Shown: positions 9,532 to 18,400 of the stretch, in pieces | How positions within the stretch are numbered: the first letter of the stretch is position 1 | Layout of the letters: each line of letters begins with the position of its first letter | Source of the DNA: Nostoc sp. FACHB-892 | GTDB taxonomy: Bacteria; Cyanobacteriota; Cyanobacteriia; Cyanobacteriales; Nostocaceae | NCBI RefSeq assembly: GCF_014698795.1 | Contig: NZ_JACJTR010000003.1 | Span: forward strand, 124,001 to 188,000 | Direction: 5' to 3' | Length of the DNA stretch: 64,000 nucleotides | Notes under the pieces: model-generated | Databases searched by the model: none | The model's input: only the letters and a program-made list of their open reading frames with translations | What the model was told of the DNA's origin: nothing | Made by a program: the position numbers and the translations under genes

Positions 9532-10743
9532 TTGATAAGTATTTTGACAACAGTAGACAACGCTTTGATAGTAGAAAGCGGCATTTCCCTTTTATTGCTA
9601 CTTATCCAAGTACCAGCAACGGCGATTCTGTTTTCGCGCCTGTTAAAGGGCCCAAGACGGCATCCTCCAATAGAACCGCAACAGCCGACGTTAGAGCTTT
9701 TGGGTAAGGTTAGCGTTGTCGTTCCCACTTTAAACGAAGCGCTTCGCATTAGCCCTCTGTTAGCTGGTTTAAGTCAGCAAAGCTACGAAGTTCGGGAAAT
9801 TATTATTGTAGACAGCAACTCCAGTGATGGTACACCCGACTTGGTAAAAGCGACACAGCAGAAAGATCCGCGCTTTCGTGTGATGACAGATGACCCCTTA
9901 CCCTTTGGTTGGGTGGGACGTCCTTGGGCGTTGCATAACGGTTTTTTATTTAGCTCTGAGGGTAGTCAGTGGTTTCTGGGGCTGGATGCTGATATCCAAC
10001 CGCATCCTGGTTTGGTTGCTGGCTTGGTGAAGACGGCGGAAGCACAAGGCTATGACCTCGTTTCCCTTTCACCCCAGTTCATTCTCAAATATCCAGGAGA
10101 GTGCTGGCTACAACCTGCTTTGTTGATGACTCTACTTTACCGATTTGACCCGGCTGGGATCAATACAGAGCAGCCAGAACGAGTGATGGCAAATGGGCAG
10201 TGTTTTTTGTGTCGTCGCTCCGTTTTAGCTGCTGTGGGTGGCTATAGCAGTGCGAGTGGTTCTTTTTGTGATGATGTCACTTTGGCACGAAATATTGCTG
10301 TTCAAGGGTATAAGGTGGGCTTTTTAGATGGCGCAAAGGTGCTGAAAGTACGGATGTATGAAGGGGCGATGGAGACTTGGAAGGAGTGGGGGCGGAGTCT
10401 CGATCTCAAAGATGCAACTTCTCGTTCGCAGTTGTGGGGAGATTTATGGCTACTTACATCTGTTCAAGGTCTACCTCTTTTAATTGTTCTCACTTTTCTG
10501 TTGATTTCTCCCCCACTCTCTTATTCCTTTACTCCCCCACTTATCTTACTGGGACTAAATTTATTTCTGGTGGTGATTCGCTTTGCTATGCTAATTGCGA
10601 TCGCACCTTCTTACGATCGCAAAAGCGCTAAAGGTGGCTGGTTATTCTGGCTTTCCCCTTTGGCTGATCCCTTAGCTGTGCTGCGAATCTTCTTATCTGC
10701 GTTCCGCAAGCCACGCGAGTGGCGGGGACGCAAATATAGTTAG
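9532..10743 (+). CDS. cruG: Carotenoid 2'-O-glycosyltransferase CruG
   Basis: About 403 residues, family 2 glycosyltransferase. The GT-A core has VVVPTLNEALRISPLLAGL, DSNSSDGTPDLV, the DXD-like LGLDADIQPHPG, and SFCDDVTLARNIAVQGYKVGF, followed by C-terminal membrane helices (about 300-375). Together with CruF it makes the sugar-decorated myxol carotenoids of the outer and cytoplasmic membranes. A TAA lies directly before the TTG at 9532, so translation starts there or at a later TTG or GTG. The exact start is uncertain. The gap to cruF carries only low-complexity cyanobacterial repeats. Confidence 0.9.
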   Translation: MISILTTVDNALIVESGISLLLLLIQVPATAILFSRLLKGPRRHPPIEPQQPTLELLGKVSVVVPTLNEALRISPLLAGLSQQSYEVREIIIVDSNSSDGTPDLVKATQQKDPRFRVMTDDPLPFGWVGRPWALHNGFLFSSEGSQWFLGLDADIQPHPGLVAGLVKTAEAQGYDLVSLSPQFILKYPGECWLQPALLMTLLYRFDPAGINTEQPERVMANGQCFLCRRSVLAAVGGYSSASGSFCDDVTLARNIAVQGYKVGFLDGAKVLKVRMYEGAMETWKEWGRSLDLKDATSRSQLWGDLWLLTSVQGLPLLIVLTFLLISPPLSYSFTPPLILLGLNLFLVVIRFAMLIAIAPSYDRKSAKGGWLFWLSPLADPLAVLRIFLSAFRKPREWRGRKYS

Positions 10744-10835
10744 GAGTTAAAAGTTAAGAGTTAGGAGTTAAGAGTTAGGAGTTAAAAATTCATAACTCAT
10801 AACTCATAACTCCTCACTCCTAACTCCTCACTCCT
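10740..10835. repeat. STRR heptamer array between convergent cruG and rnhA
   Basis: Blocks of gttagga/gttaaga type are followed by their complement (taactcc, taactca, cactcct). The transcript of either convergent gene could fold across the array into a long hairpin, so it may double as a bidirectional terminator. Confidence 0.8.
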
Positions 10836-11736
10836 CTTCACCTCCTACTTGATCCCCGCGTTCCAGTTCCCAAAGAATTTGATTTCCTTCACGGCGTACC
10901 CGTGACACTATCCAGTTTCGCCAGCGCCATTGATCTCCCCGACTGGTAACAGCGCTGGCGTGGACATCCATCAAGTCTGCTAACTCAGAACTGGTGATTA
11001 AATAGCCTTTCTCTGAAATTTCGTCAGCGATACGCAGAGTTTCGACCAAGCTGCGGAGTTGCGAAACCCTCATTTCTGGCGGTTTTTCATCGGTTGCGGC
11101 CGCAGTTGGCCCAGTAGATGGTTCCATAACGATTATTTCTGGTGCAGAAGTACTGATTTGTTGCGGACTTTGGTTAGTTATTCGAGAGTTTTTTTCATAA
11201 TCAGCTACTTTTGCTACATTCAGTTCATTTGTGGAAGGTAAAGATTTATAAAAATTTGTAGGTGTTAATTGTTGTAGCGAAGGAATTTTACCACTGGCGT
11301 ATGTGCGAGCGATCATATCACAACGTTCGTTACCTATGTTACCAGAATGTCCCCTGACGTGTTGCCATTTTACTTGTTGGGTATTAAGTTCATCGAGAGT
11401 TTCCAAAAGCTCTTGGTTTTGAACGGGTTTTCCATCTGACTTTTTCCAGCCTTTCTTTTTCCAGCCTTTCACCCACTTGGTAACGCAGTTAATTAGGTAT
11501 TCGCTATCGGTATGAAGGATGATGGGTTGGGTTTGTTGAGATGTTTGCAGGAATTGGAGGGCTGCGATCGCAGCTTGCATTTCCATTTTATTATTAGTCG
11601 TATGAGGGGATGCATCGCCCATTTCGTGGATTGAGCCATCGCTGAAGTAGACGACAACTCCCCAACCGCCAGGGCCAGGGTTACCGGTGCAAGCACCATC
11701 GGTGTATATGCTTTGGATTATAGGTTGAGTGGACAT
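10828..11736 (-). CDS. rnhA: Ribonuclease HI with C-terminal DNA-binding-like extension
   Basis: 302 residues from the ATG at 11736. A longer frame opens with a TTG at 11766, but ATG gives the canonical N-terminus MSTQPIIQSIYTDGACTGNPG. The RNase H domain (1-150) has all four catalytic acids: Asp13, Glu52, Asp77, Asp140. After a low-complexity linker (about 155-225) comes a second compact domain (about 226-295) with MRVSQLRSLVETLRIADEIS, a helix-turn-helix-like LITSSELADLMDVHASAVTSRGD, and WRWRNWIVSRVRREG. The enzyme removes RNA from RNA-DNA hybrids. The extension may target it to DNA, which is inference. The stop lies inside the STRR array. Confidence 0.92.
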   Translation of the reverse strand: MSTQPIIQSIYTDGACTGNPGPGGWGVVVYFSDGSIHEMGDASPHTTNNKMEMQAAIAALQFLQTSQQTQPIILHTDSEYLINCVTKWVKGWKKKGWKKSDGKPVQNQELLETLDELNTQQVKWQHVRGHSGNIGNERCDMIARTYASGKIPSLQQLTPTNFYKSLPSTNELNVAKVADYEKNSRITNQSPQQISTSAPEIIVMEPSTGPTAAATDEKPPEMRVSQLRSLVETLRIADEISEKGYLITSSELADLMDVHASAVTSRGDQWRWRNWIVSRVRREGNQILWELERGDQVGGEEE

Positions 11737-11922
11737 GATTAGGTTATCGAACCGCAAAGGACGCAAAGGGAAGAGTTATTAGCGGCGAATTTTTTTAAAG
11801 AATATCCAGGCTATTATACTGGTTAGTACTCCGGCTTAGGTAACTAACGATGTGGGCGGGAAGATGAAGTTAAAACTAAGGTGAGTTGTAGCAGTTTTCA
11901 TGTATTTGAACCACATTTATCG

Positions 11923-12193
11923 TAGGGGCACAGCAATGCTCATTGGTGTCAACTTAAGTTAAAACGCTTATTCCACAGGCGTTTTACCCCACACGCCAGA
12001 TGCTTCACTTGGGGAGACCCCAAGACCGCACTGGCTCCCCTTAATCCCCTCCCCGTTCACGGGGAGGGGAGGTTTTGTCGCTAGACAAAAGCGGGGTGGG
12101 GTTCCGACGACTTAATTGGTAATTGAGTAGGCTTGATATAACGTCATTACCATTCACGTTAAGTTGACACGTATGAGCATTGCTGTGCCCTTA
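11923..12193. mobile_element. MITE-like element with 33-bp imperfect terminal inverted repeats
   Basis: The left end (11923-11955) and the reverse complement of the right end (12161-12193) match at 30 of 33 positions, each beginning with a GGGCACAGCAATGCT core. The interior (about 205 bases) has no open frame. It holds two hairpins: a 9-bp C-rich/G-rich stem at 12046-12069 and ttttgtc/gacaaaa at 12073-12090. No transposase is encoded, so it would be a non-autonomous element or a palindromic repeat cluster. Confidence 0.6.
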
Positions 12194-12240
12194 CTGCGCG
12201 GTCTTCTATTTAACTGAAAATAGCAGTAATTTTTATCAGC

Positions 12241-12429
12241 CGATACAATCGCATTGTTAGACGATACGATCGCATTGTCAGCCGATACAATCGCATTGTC
12301 AGTTGATACAATCACATTGTTAGCCGATACAATCACATTGTCAGTCGATACAATCACATTGTTAGTCGATACAATCGCGTTGTTAGCCGATACAATCACA
12401 TTGTCAGTCGATACAATAACAATGCAGCA
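12241..12429. repeat. 21-bp tandem repeat (minisatellite), about 9 units
   Basis: Eight full units and one degenerate unit of 21 bases with consensus CGATACAATCRCATTGTYAG. Each unit contains the small palindrome ACAAT-N3-ATTGT. Because the period is a multiple of three, frames stay open on both strands over the array. Those frames are artefacts of the repeat unless shown otherwise. Confidence 0.9.
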
Positions 12430-12579
12430 GGTTGCCTTTAAATAGCATTAGACGGCTGGAAGTGGTGGCTACACAGACAAAACACCCGCCTCCGCACGTT
12501 GGAAAGCATTAATTGTCCGTTACACTGCCTAGCTTCTTCCCTACTCCCCACTCCCTCTCTACACAAATAATCTCAAAAA

Positions 12580-14793
12580 TCAAAACGGACTGCTATACAT
12601 ACGTTTTAAATCTTGTAAAACTGCGGCGGCTGATTGATAGCGATCGCTAAAATGATAGCAAACCATCTTATCTAAAATTGTCGCTAATCCTTCACTCACT
12701 TGCACCCTTTGCCGCCACATCACATTGCCTGTTTCTGGATCTGGGTGGAGTTCTTGCGGCAGTATTCCTGTTATGGCTTGAATACCAATCATTCCTAAAG
12801 CGTAAATATCACTGCACAAGCGGGGATGACCGGCAAATTGTTCTGGAGGCGCATAACCCCGCGTCCCGATGGCTACTGTGGCTAATTCTGTTTGCTCACT
12901 ACTTTGCGGTTGCATCAATTTGACAGCACCAAAGTCAATCAATACTAGCCGATTATCTTGAGTGCATCTAATAATATTAGTTGGTTTGATATCACGATGA
13001 ATCACTCGATGCTGGTGAACAAATTCTAGAACTTCTAAAACTTGTTTGAGCATCTCCATCACAAATGATTCGTTTTGCACATTCTGAACAGGTGGTAATT
13101 CCTCACTTAGGGTATGTCCCTCGATATATTCTTGAATCAAATAAAATTCTTGGTCATCTTCAAAATAAGCAAGTAATTCGGGAATCTGATGATGTTTACC
13201 CAAAGATTGTAAAATTTCAGCTTCACTATTAAACAACCTGCGAGCAACTTGTAAAAATCGTGGATCTTGACGGGCTGGCATTAACTTTTTAACTACACAA
13301 GTAGGATTACCCGGTCGTTGAGTATCTTGTGCTAAATAAGTGCGGCCAAATCCACCTGCACCAAGAACTTGAGAAATTTTGTAGCGTCCACCTAAAAGCA
13401 AATCACCTGATTTTTTTTCTGGTGAATCAACTGGGGAAGGAAAATCAAGATAGGAGTCAGGAAGCGCTGTTTTGTCTTCTAAGAGTACATTTAATTGAGC
13501 GATCGCTTCTTGTTGTTTTTCAACTTGCAGAATAATCACCTGAGTTTGTCGTTGATTTTGGTAGCTACTATAAGTAATCACACAGATGCTACTAATCACC
13601 AAAGCGAGTCCAGAGGGAACTAATGGTATCCATCCGCCTTGCAAAAACAAAGCAACGCAGATTCCTACTAAGCCAAGTAGAGTTGTCCCTCCCACCACTA
13701 GCAACAGCAACGGATTTTGCCACCGCCATGCTATGATTCCACCTAAAAGCGACCAGCCCCATACCCAAATAAGTTCCGCCGGGTCGGGCCAGTACCAAAT
13801 TAGAGGTCGTCCATCCAACACTGTACTGATGAGTTGACTTGCTATCTGTGCATGAATAAACAGAGCAGGCATTCTGGGTGGTTGATCTGGCAAAGCGCTA
13901 TAAGGTGTATAAAAGCTACCTGGACTTAGATTAGCCGCAGTAGCGCCAATAATTACAAGACGGTCTTTAATTAAATAGGGGTTGACTCGGCCATTAAGAA
14001 CATCTGAGAGAGTTACTTCCTTAGCGAGGCTATTGGGGTGACGGTAATTTAATAATATTTGATAGCCATCTGCATCCAGATGTTGATAGCTAGCGGAATT
14101 AGGTTGTAAACGCGGGAACAGGGTTTTACCTAACTGAAAATCTCCTTTATTAGTAAAATGATATTCAATGCCTTGTTTTTCTAGATAATTAATTGCTATG
14201 AGCGCACCAAATGCAAATGATGTTGTACATTTGTTATCTGGAGAGTAAACAAATAACAAGCTGCGGCGGAGAATTTGGTCGTTTTCATTGTCAGCAACCA
14301 CATTGCTAAACCCAACATTATCTATAGGGAAATTTGGTGGTGGTGGAATTTCATCTTTACCCAAGCTGCTGAAGGAACAAGTGCTGACGATGTTATCTTG
14401 ATTTTGCAAATTAGCTGCAAAATTGTTGTGTTCTGGTTGGAAAAGATATAAACCAACAATTCGCGGTTGATAAGACTCTATTTTCTTTAATAGCTGATTG
14501 ATTGTCCGATCTGATGGAGTCCATTTCTCTCGTTTGAGATCGTCGCCAGTGATTTTTACTAGCAAAATTCGCCGATCAGGTGCTTGTATTGGACGCGATC
14601 GCAACATTTGGTCATAAACTCTCATCTCCCAAGGCTGCAACCATCTGAGTTCACGAACTCCCCAGATTAAAGCGGTGACTCCTACACTGGTAACTACAAT
14701 TATTTGCAACCAGCTTTTGCTCTTGGAAGTTTCACGAGAATCCTGAACTTTGACAAAGGGAAGACGGAGTTTTTCTAATAGTCCACTAATCAC
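12580..14793 (-). CDS. CHASE2-domain serine/threonine protein kinase
   Basis: 737 residues. After a cytoplasmic start and one membrane helix (about 28-44) comes an extracytoplasmic CHASE2 sensor (about 50-330). Three membrane helices follow (about 345-425: LIWVWGWSLLGGIIAWRW, PLLLLVVGGTTLLGLVG, LVPSGLALVISSICVI), then a short coiled coil. The Hanks-type kinase domain (about 463-735) has glycine loop LGAGGFGRTYLAQD, invariant lysine in CVVKKL, catalytic loop VIHRDIKPTNII, DFGAVK and GTRGYAPPEQ. It probably senses an external or membrane signal and phosphorylates Ser/Thr on unknown targets. The long upstream-of-stop gap holds the MITE-like element and minisatellite. Confidence 0.93.
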   Translation of the reverse strand: MISGLLEKLRLPFVKVQDSRETSKSKSWLQIIVVTSVGVTALIWGVRELRWLQPWEMRVYDQMLRSRPIQAPDRRILLVKITGDDLKREKWTPSDRTINQLLKKIESYQPRIVGLYLFQPEHNNFAANLQNQDNIVSTCSFSSLGKDEIPPPPNFPIDNVGFSNVVADNENDQILRRSLLFVYSPDNKCTTSFAFGALIAINYLEKQGIEYHFTNKGDFQLGKTLFPRLQPNSASYQHLDADGYQILLNYRHPNSLAKEVTLSDVLNGRVNPYLIKDRLVIIGATAANLSPGSFYTPYSALPDQPPRMPALFIHAQIASQLISTVLDGRPLIWYWPDPAELIWVWGWSLLGGIIAWRWQNPLLLLVVGGTTLLGLVGICVALFLQGGWIPLVPSGLALVISSICVITYSSYQNQRQTQVIILQVEKQQEAIAQLNVLLEDKTALPDSYLDFPSPVDSPEKKSGDLLLGGRYKISQVLGAGGFGRTYLAQDTQRPGNPTCVVKKLMPARQDPRFLQVARRLFNSEAEILQSLGKHHQIPELLAYFEDDQEFYLIQEYIEGHTLSEELPPVQNVQNESFVMEMLKQVLEVLEFVHQHRVIHRDIKPTNIIRCTQDNRLVLIDFGAVKLMQPQSSEQTELATVAIGTRGYAPPEQFAGHPRLCSDIYALGMIGIQAITGILPQELHPDPETGNVMWRQRVQVSEGLATILDKMVCYHFSDRYQSAAAVLQDLKRMYSSPF

Positions 14794-15008
14794 GGCGTTG
14801 CGGCGGTAGCCTGAATTGGGTAGATGTTGCAGGCGCAGAAGTTAATTTTCTGGCTCTAAGTTAAAAGCTAATTAACCTGAGCTTTTATTTATATTAATGT
14901 AATGTAGCAATTTACCTGCTGCTTAGAGGTTTCGGGGTATTCCTACTCTTAAAGCAAGCTTAAGCCCAGCGTTGACTACAGAATCAAACAAGCGATTGTG
15001 CTATGCAG

Positions 15009-15293
15009 TTAATCATCTGTTTGAGATATGTGAGCATCTTCAACAGGACTGGCAATTGTGAAAGAAATAGGATTAGTAGATGGGGTTAGTGAATCTAATT
15101 GAGGTTGTTCGAGTGATGCTTCGATACTTGAATCAGCAAAATAGGAATCAAAGATTTTATCATAGTTAGAAGCAACAGCTAAAAAAGCGCCACCCAAAAT
15201 ATAGATAGGTAATGGCAAATTAAATTCTTGCAACCAGTCAAACAGTTCTGCCAAAGCAAAAAGCACCAAAAAGCAGGCAAGCCAAACCTTCAT
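15009..15293 (-). CDS. Small membrane protein of unknown function
   Basis: 94 residues. The N-terminal half has two hydrophobic stretches (WLACFLVLFALAELFDWL, about 3-20, and PLPIYILGGAFLAVASNY, about 27-44) and looks like a two-helix membrane anchor. The remaining 50 residues are acidic and Ser/Thr-rich, without a recognised motif. It stands between the CHASE2 kinase gene (same strand, 215 bases away) and the divergent histidine kinase gene. I do not recognise a function. Confidence 0.65.
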   Translation of the reverse strand: MKVWLACFLVLFALAELFDWLQEFNLPLPIYILGGAFLAVASNYDKIFDSYFADSSIEASLEQPQLDSLTPSTNPISFTIASPVEDAHISQTDD

Positions 15294-15376
15294 GTTTTCT
15301 ATTCCCCGATTTAAACAACTCTATTACTAGCTTAAACCGATGGGAAAACGGACGAACACAATCTTCGCCACTGGCT

Positions 15377-15454
15377 ATGCAACAAATTGAAAAGCTACTA
15401 TACGAAATGGGAGAACCCGGTAAGGCGCTTTTAGCCAGATACTTTCAAAAATGA
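15377..15454 (+). CDS. Possible micro-protein ORF upstream of the hybrid kinase
   Basis: A 25-codon frame starting MQQIEKLLYEMGEP and ending ALLARYFQK has natural-looking amphipathic composition, and its frame stays open upstream without an obvious start. It ends 12 bases before the GTG start of the large kinase, close enough for translational coupling. It may be a real small protein, or the tail of a decayed gene. Support is composition and position only. Confidence 0.3.
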   Translation: MQQIEKLLYEMGEPGKALLARYFQK

Positions 15455-15466
15455 GGAGCAGAGACT

Positions 15467-18400
15467 GTGACTGCTGAAGTTCCAGCAACTATCATCCCAG
15501 ACGTTGAACAGGTATTAGCTAGGATCAGCGATGCTTTTGTCATATTGGATCATGAATGGCGCTACACTTACGTTAATGACAAGCTAGCTGAACTAGCTGG
15601 GATGAATAAGGAAGACTTTTTAGGCAGGAGTATTTGGGAGTTTCCTGACACAGTTAATAGCCTAATTTATACTGAACTGCACCGTGCTGTTGCTGAACAA
15701 GTTACAGTTAATTTTGAGTATTTTTATCCAGAATGGCATCGTTGGTTGGAAAATCGCGTCTATCCCTCAGAAAATGGCGTATCAATCTTAATTACAGATA
15801 TTACTGAGCGCAAACGCAGCCAGCAGCTTCTGAATGCACAGTATGCGATCGCCTGCATTCTCTCTGAGGCAACCACGCTTGTAAATGTTTCAACTATATT
15901 GCGATCGCTGTGCGAAAATTTAGGATGGCAAGCAGGTATTTTCTGGAGTGTAGACGATGAAGCTAATGTTCTACACTGCATGAGTTCTTGGTATTCATCT
16001 GACTTAGAGAAAGAAGCATTCAACCAGCAGACAATTGCTTTGAGTGAAGGGTTACCCGGTCAGATTTGGGCAAGTGGCCAACCTGTTTGGATTTCCGAAC
16101 CCGCCCAAACCGAGAATTATTTTGCCGCCGCCATCGGATTCCCAATTCGGCTGGATAATAAAATCTTAGGTGTGATCGAATTTTTCAGCGACCAAATTTT
16201 AGAGCCTGACACCAATTTACTGCAAATGATGAGTGCGATCGCCACTCAAATTGGTCAGTTCATTGAGCAGCAACGAAGTTCATTGTTACTGCAAGAAAGT
16301 GAGGAAAAATATAGCCGGATTTTTGAAACTTCAGCCGTCTCGATTGGGGAGGAAAATTTTCCCCTTATTAAAGATTTAATTTATAATCTAAAAGCTCAAG
16401 AGGTTACAGATTTGCGGCAATATTTGGACGAACAAGAGCAAGTAGAAGAAAATCTGCGTCATAGTGAAGCACGCTACCGCTCACTAGCAGAAGCAAGCGC
16501 ATCTATCGTCTGGAGCGCGGGGCCTTGGGGCAACGTTGTTGACGATATTCCGACTTGGGAGGCGTTCACTGGGCAAAGTCCCGAAGAATATAAAGGATGG
16601 GGTTGGGTTGAGGCACTGCACCCAGATGACCGTACATCTATAACTGCTATTTGGAGGCAGGCTTTTTTTGGGCGTAGCGTTGCAGTTGCCGAGTATCGTG
16701 TTTTGCGGCATGACGGCGAATACCGTGACATGGCCATACGCGGTGTGCCTATATTTGATGAAATAGGCGAAATCCGAGAATGGGTAGGAATGTGTGTAGA
16801 TATTACTGCTCGCAAGCAAGCTGAAGCAGAACGTGAACAATTGCTGGTGCTACTGAAAACAGAACAGACTCGCTTGATTGAAGCTAACGTTCTACTTGAT
16901 ACCCTCTTCAATAACGCACCTATAGGTATTGGTTTATGGGATGAGAAATTAAGATATGTTCGGTTGAATGACGCTTTAGCTGAGATTAACGGTCTTCCCC
17001 AAGAAGCACATATCGGTCAAACTGTTGCCGAAGTACTACCAGGAGTAGATTCTGCGATCATGGAAGCTTTCCACCATGTAGTTGAGACGGGAAAATCTAT
17101 TGCCCAAGAGGCCAGTGGAGAGACACCCGCCGCCCCTGGAAAGCAAAGGCACTGGTCAGTAAATTACTATCCGATTAAACTACCAGGTAATGTTAATTGG
17201 GTGGGCGCAATCTGCCAAGAAATCACCGAGCGCAAGCAAGCCGAAGCCGAGCGTCAACAGCTATTTGAGCGGGAGCAAGTGGCTCGTGTTGAGGCTGAAG
17301 CTGCCAAAGAGCAAGTTACCCAAATTTTAGAAAGTATCACTGACGGCTTTATTGCCTTTGACAGTGAGTGGCGCTTTACCTATCTCAATCATGAAGGAAG
17401 CAGAACTTTGGGGCGTTCTTGCGAGGAACTACTGGGAAAAAATTTGTGGGAAGAGTTCCCAGAACTAGCTGGTACTAGCTTTGGTCAACTTTATCAAAGG
17501 GCAGTTACTCTAGGAATGCCGCTTGAGCTTGAAGATTATTACCCACCCTTTGATGCATGGTTTGCGGTTCGTGTTTACCCTTCAGTCACAGGGTTATCAC
17601 TTTATTTCCGTAACATTAATGTACGCAAGCAGGCAGAGGCAAAACTGCGCGAGAGTGAAGCGTGTTTTCGGCTGATGGCTGAAAATTCAACTGATATTAT
17701 TTCGCGCCATACAGTAGATGGAATTCTTCGGTACGTTTCACCAGCTTGCTACACAGTATTGGGGTATGAACCAGAAGAATTAATAGGTCATCACAGCCAG
17801 GAGTTAGTTCACCCAGACGATTTGGCAGAGATTGCTAGTAATTATCCAATCAATGCCGATCTACCAGATATTTATACTATTACTCACCGTGGTCGTCACA
17901 AAGACGGACATTATATTTGGTTGGAAGCAACTATTCGAGCTATTCGCGATCGCCAAACTAAAGAAATTTTAGAAATGCAGGCATCTTCGCGGGATATTAC
18001 TAAGCGCAAACAGGTGGAGGAGGAGCAGCGTTTTATAGCTGAGGCTAGTGGGATTTTGGCTGGATCATTAGACTACGAGACGACCTTAACCAGTTTGACG
18101 CGTTTAGCAGTACCTGAAATAGCTGATTGGTGCGTAGTTGATATTATTTGTGACAATCAATTAGTTCGCCGGGTTGCAGCAGCCCATGCCAATCGAGCGA
18201 AACAAAAATTAGTAGAACAGTTACAAAATTATTCGCCTGATTTGACATCAAGAGAAGGTGTTGCTGAAGTAATAAGCACAGGCAAATCACAAATTACTCA
18301 TTTTATTTCTGATGAACAGATACAAGCGGTAAGCCGCAATACCAATCATCTAAAAATCTTGCAAGAATTAAATCCTACATCTGGGATGAGTGTACCGCTC

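Noticed and set aside
12154..12445. Overlapping long frames on both strands across the 21-bp repeats (for example the IVSxNN and DTIxLxxDTI heptapeptides)
   Set aside because: Both are forced by the 21-base period, neither has a ribosome-binding site, and the frames overlap each other. Kept as a repeat, not as proteins.
16474..16911. 145-codon frame on the strand opposite the hybrid histidine kinase
   Set aside because: It lies entirely inside a well-supported PAS region and has no domain features of its own.
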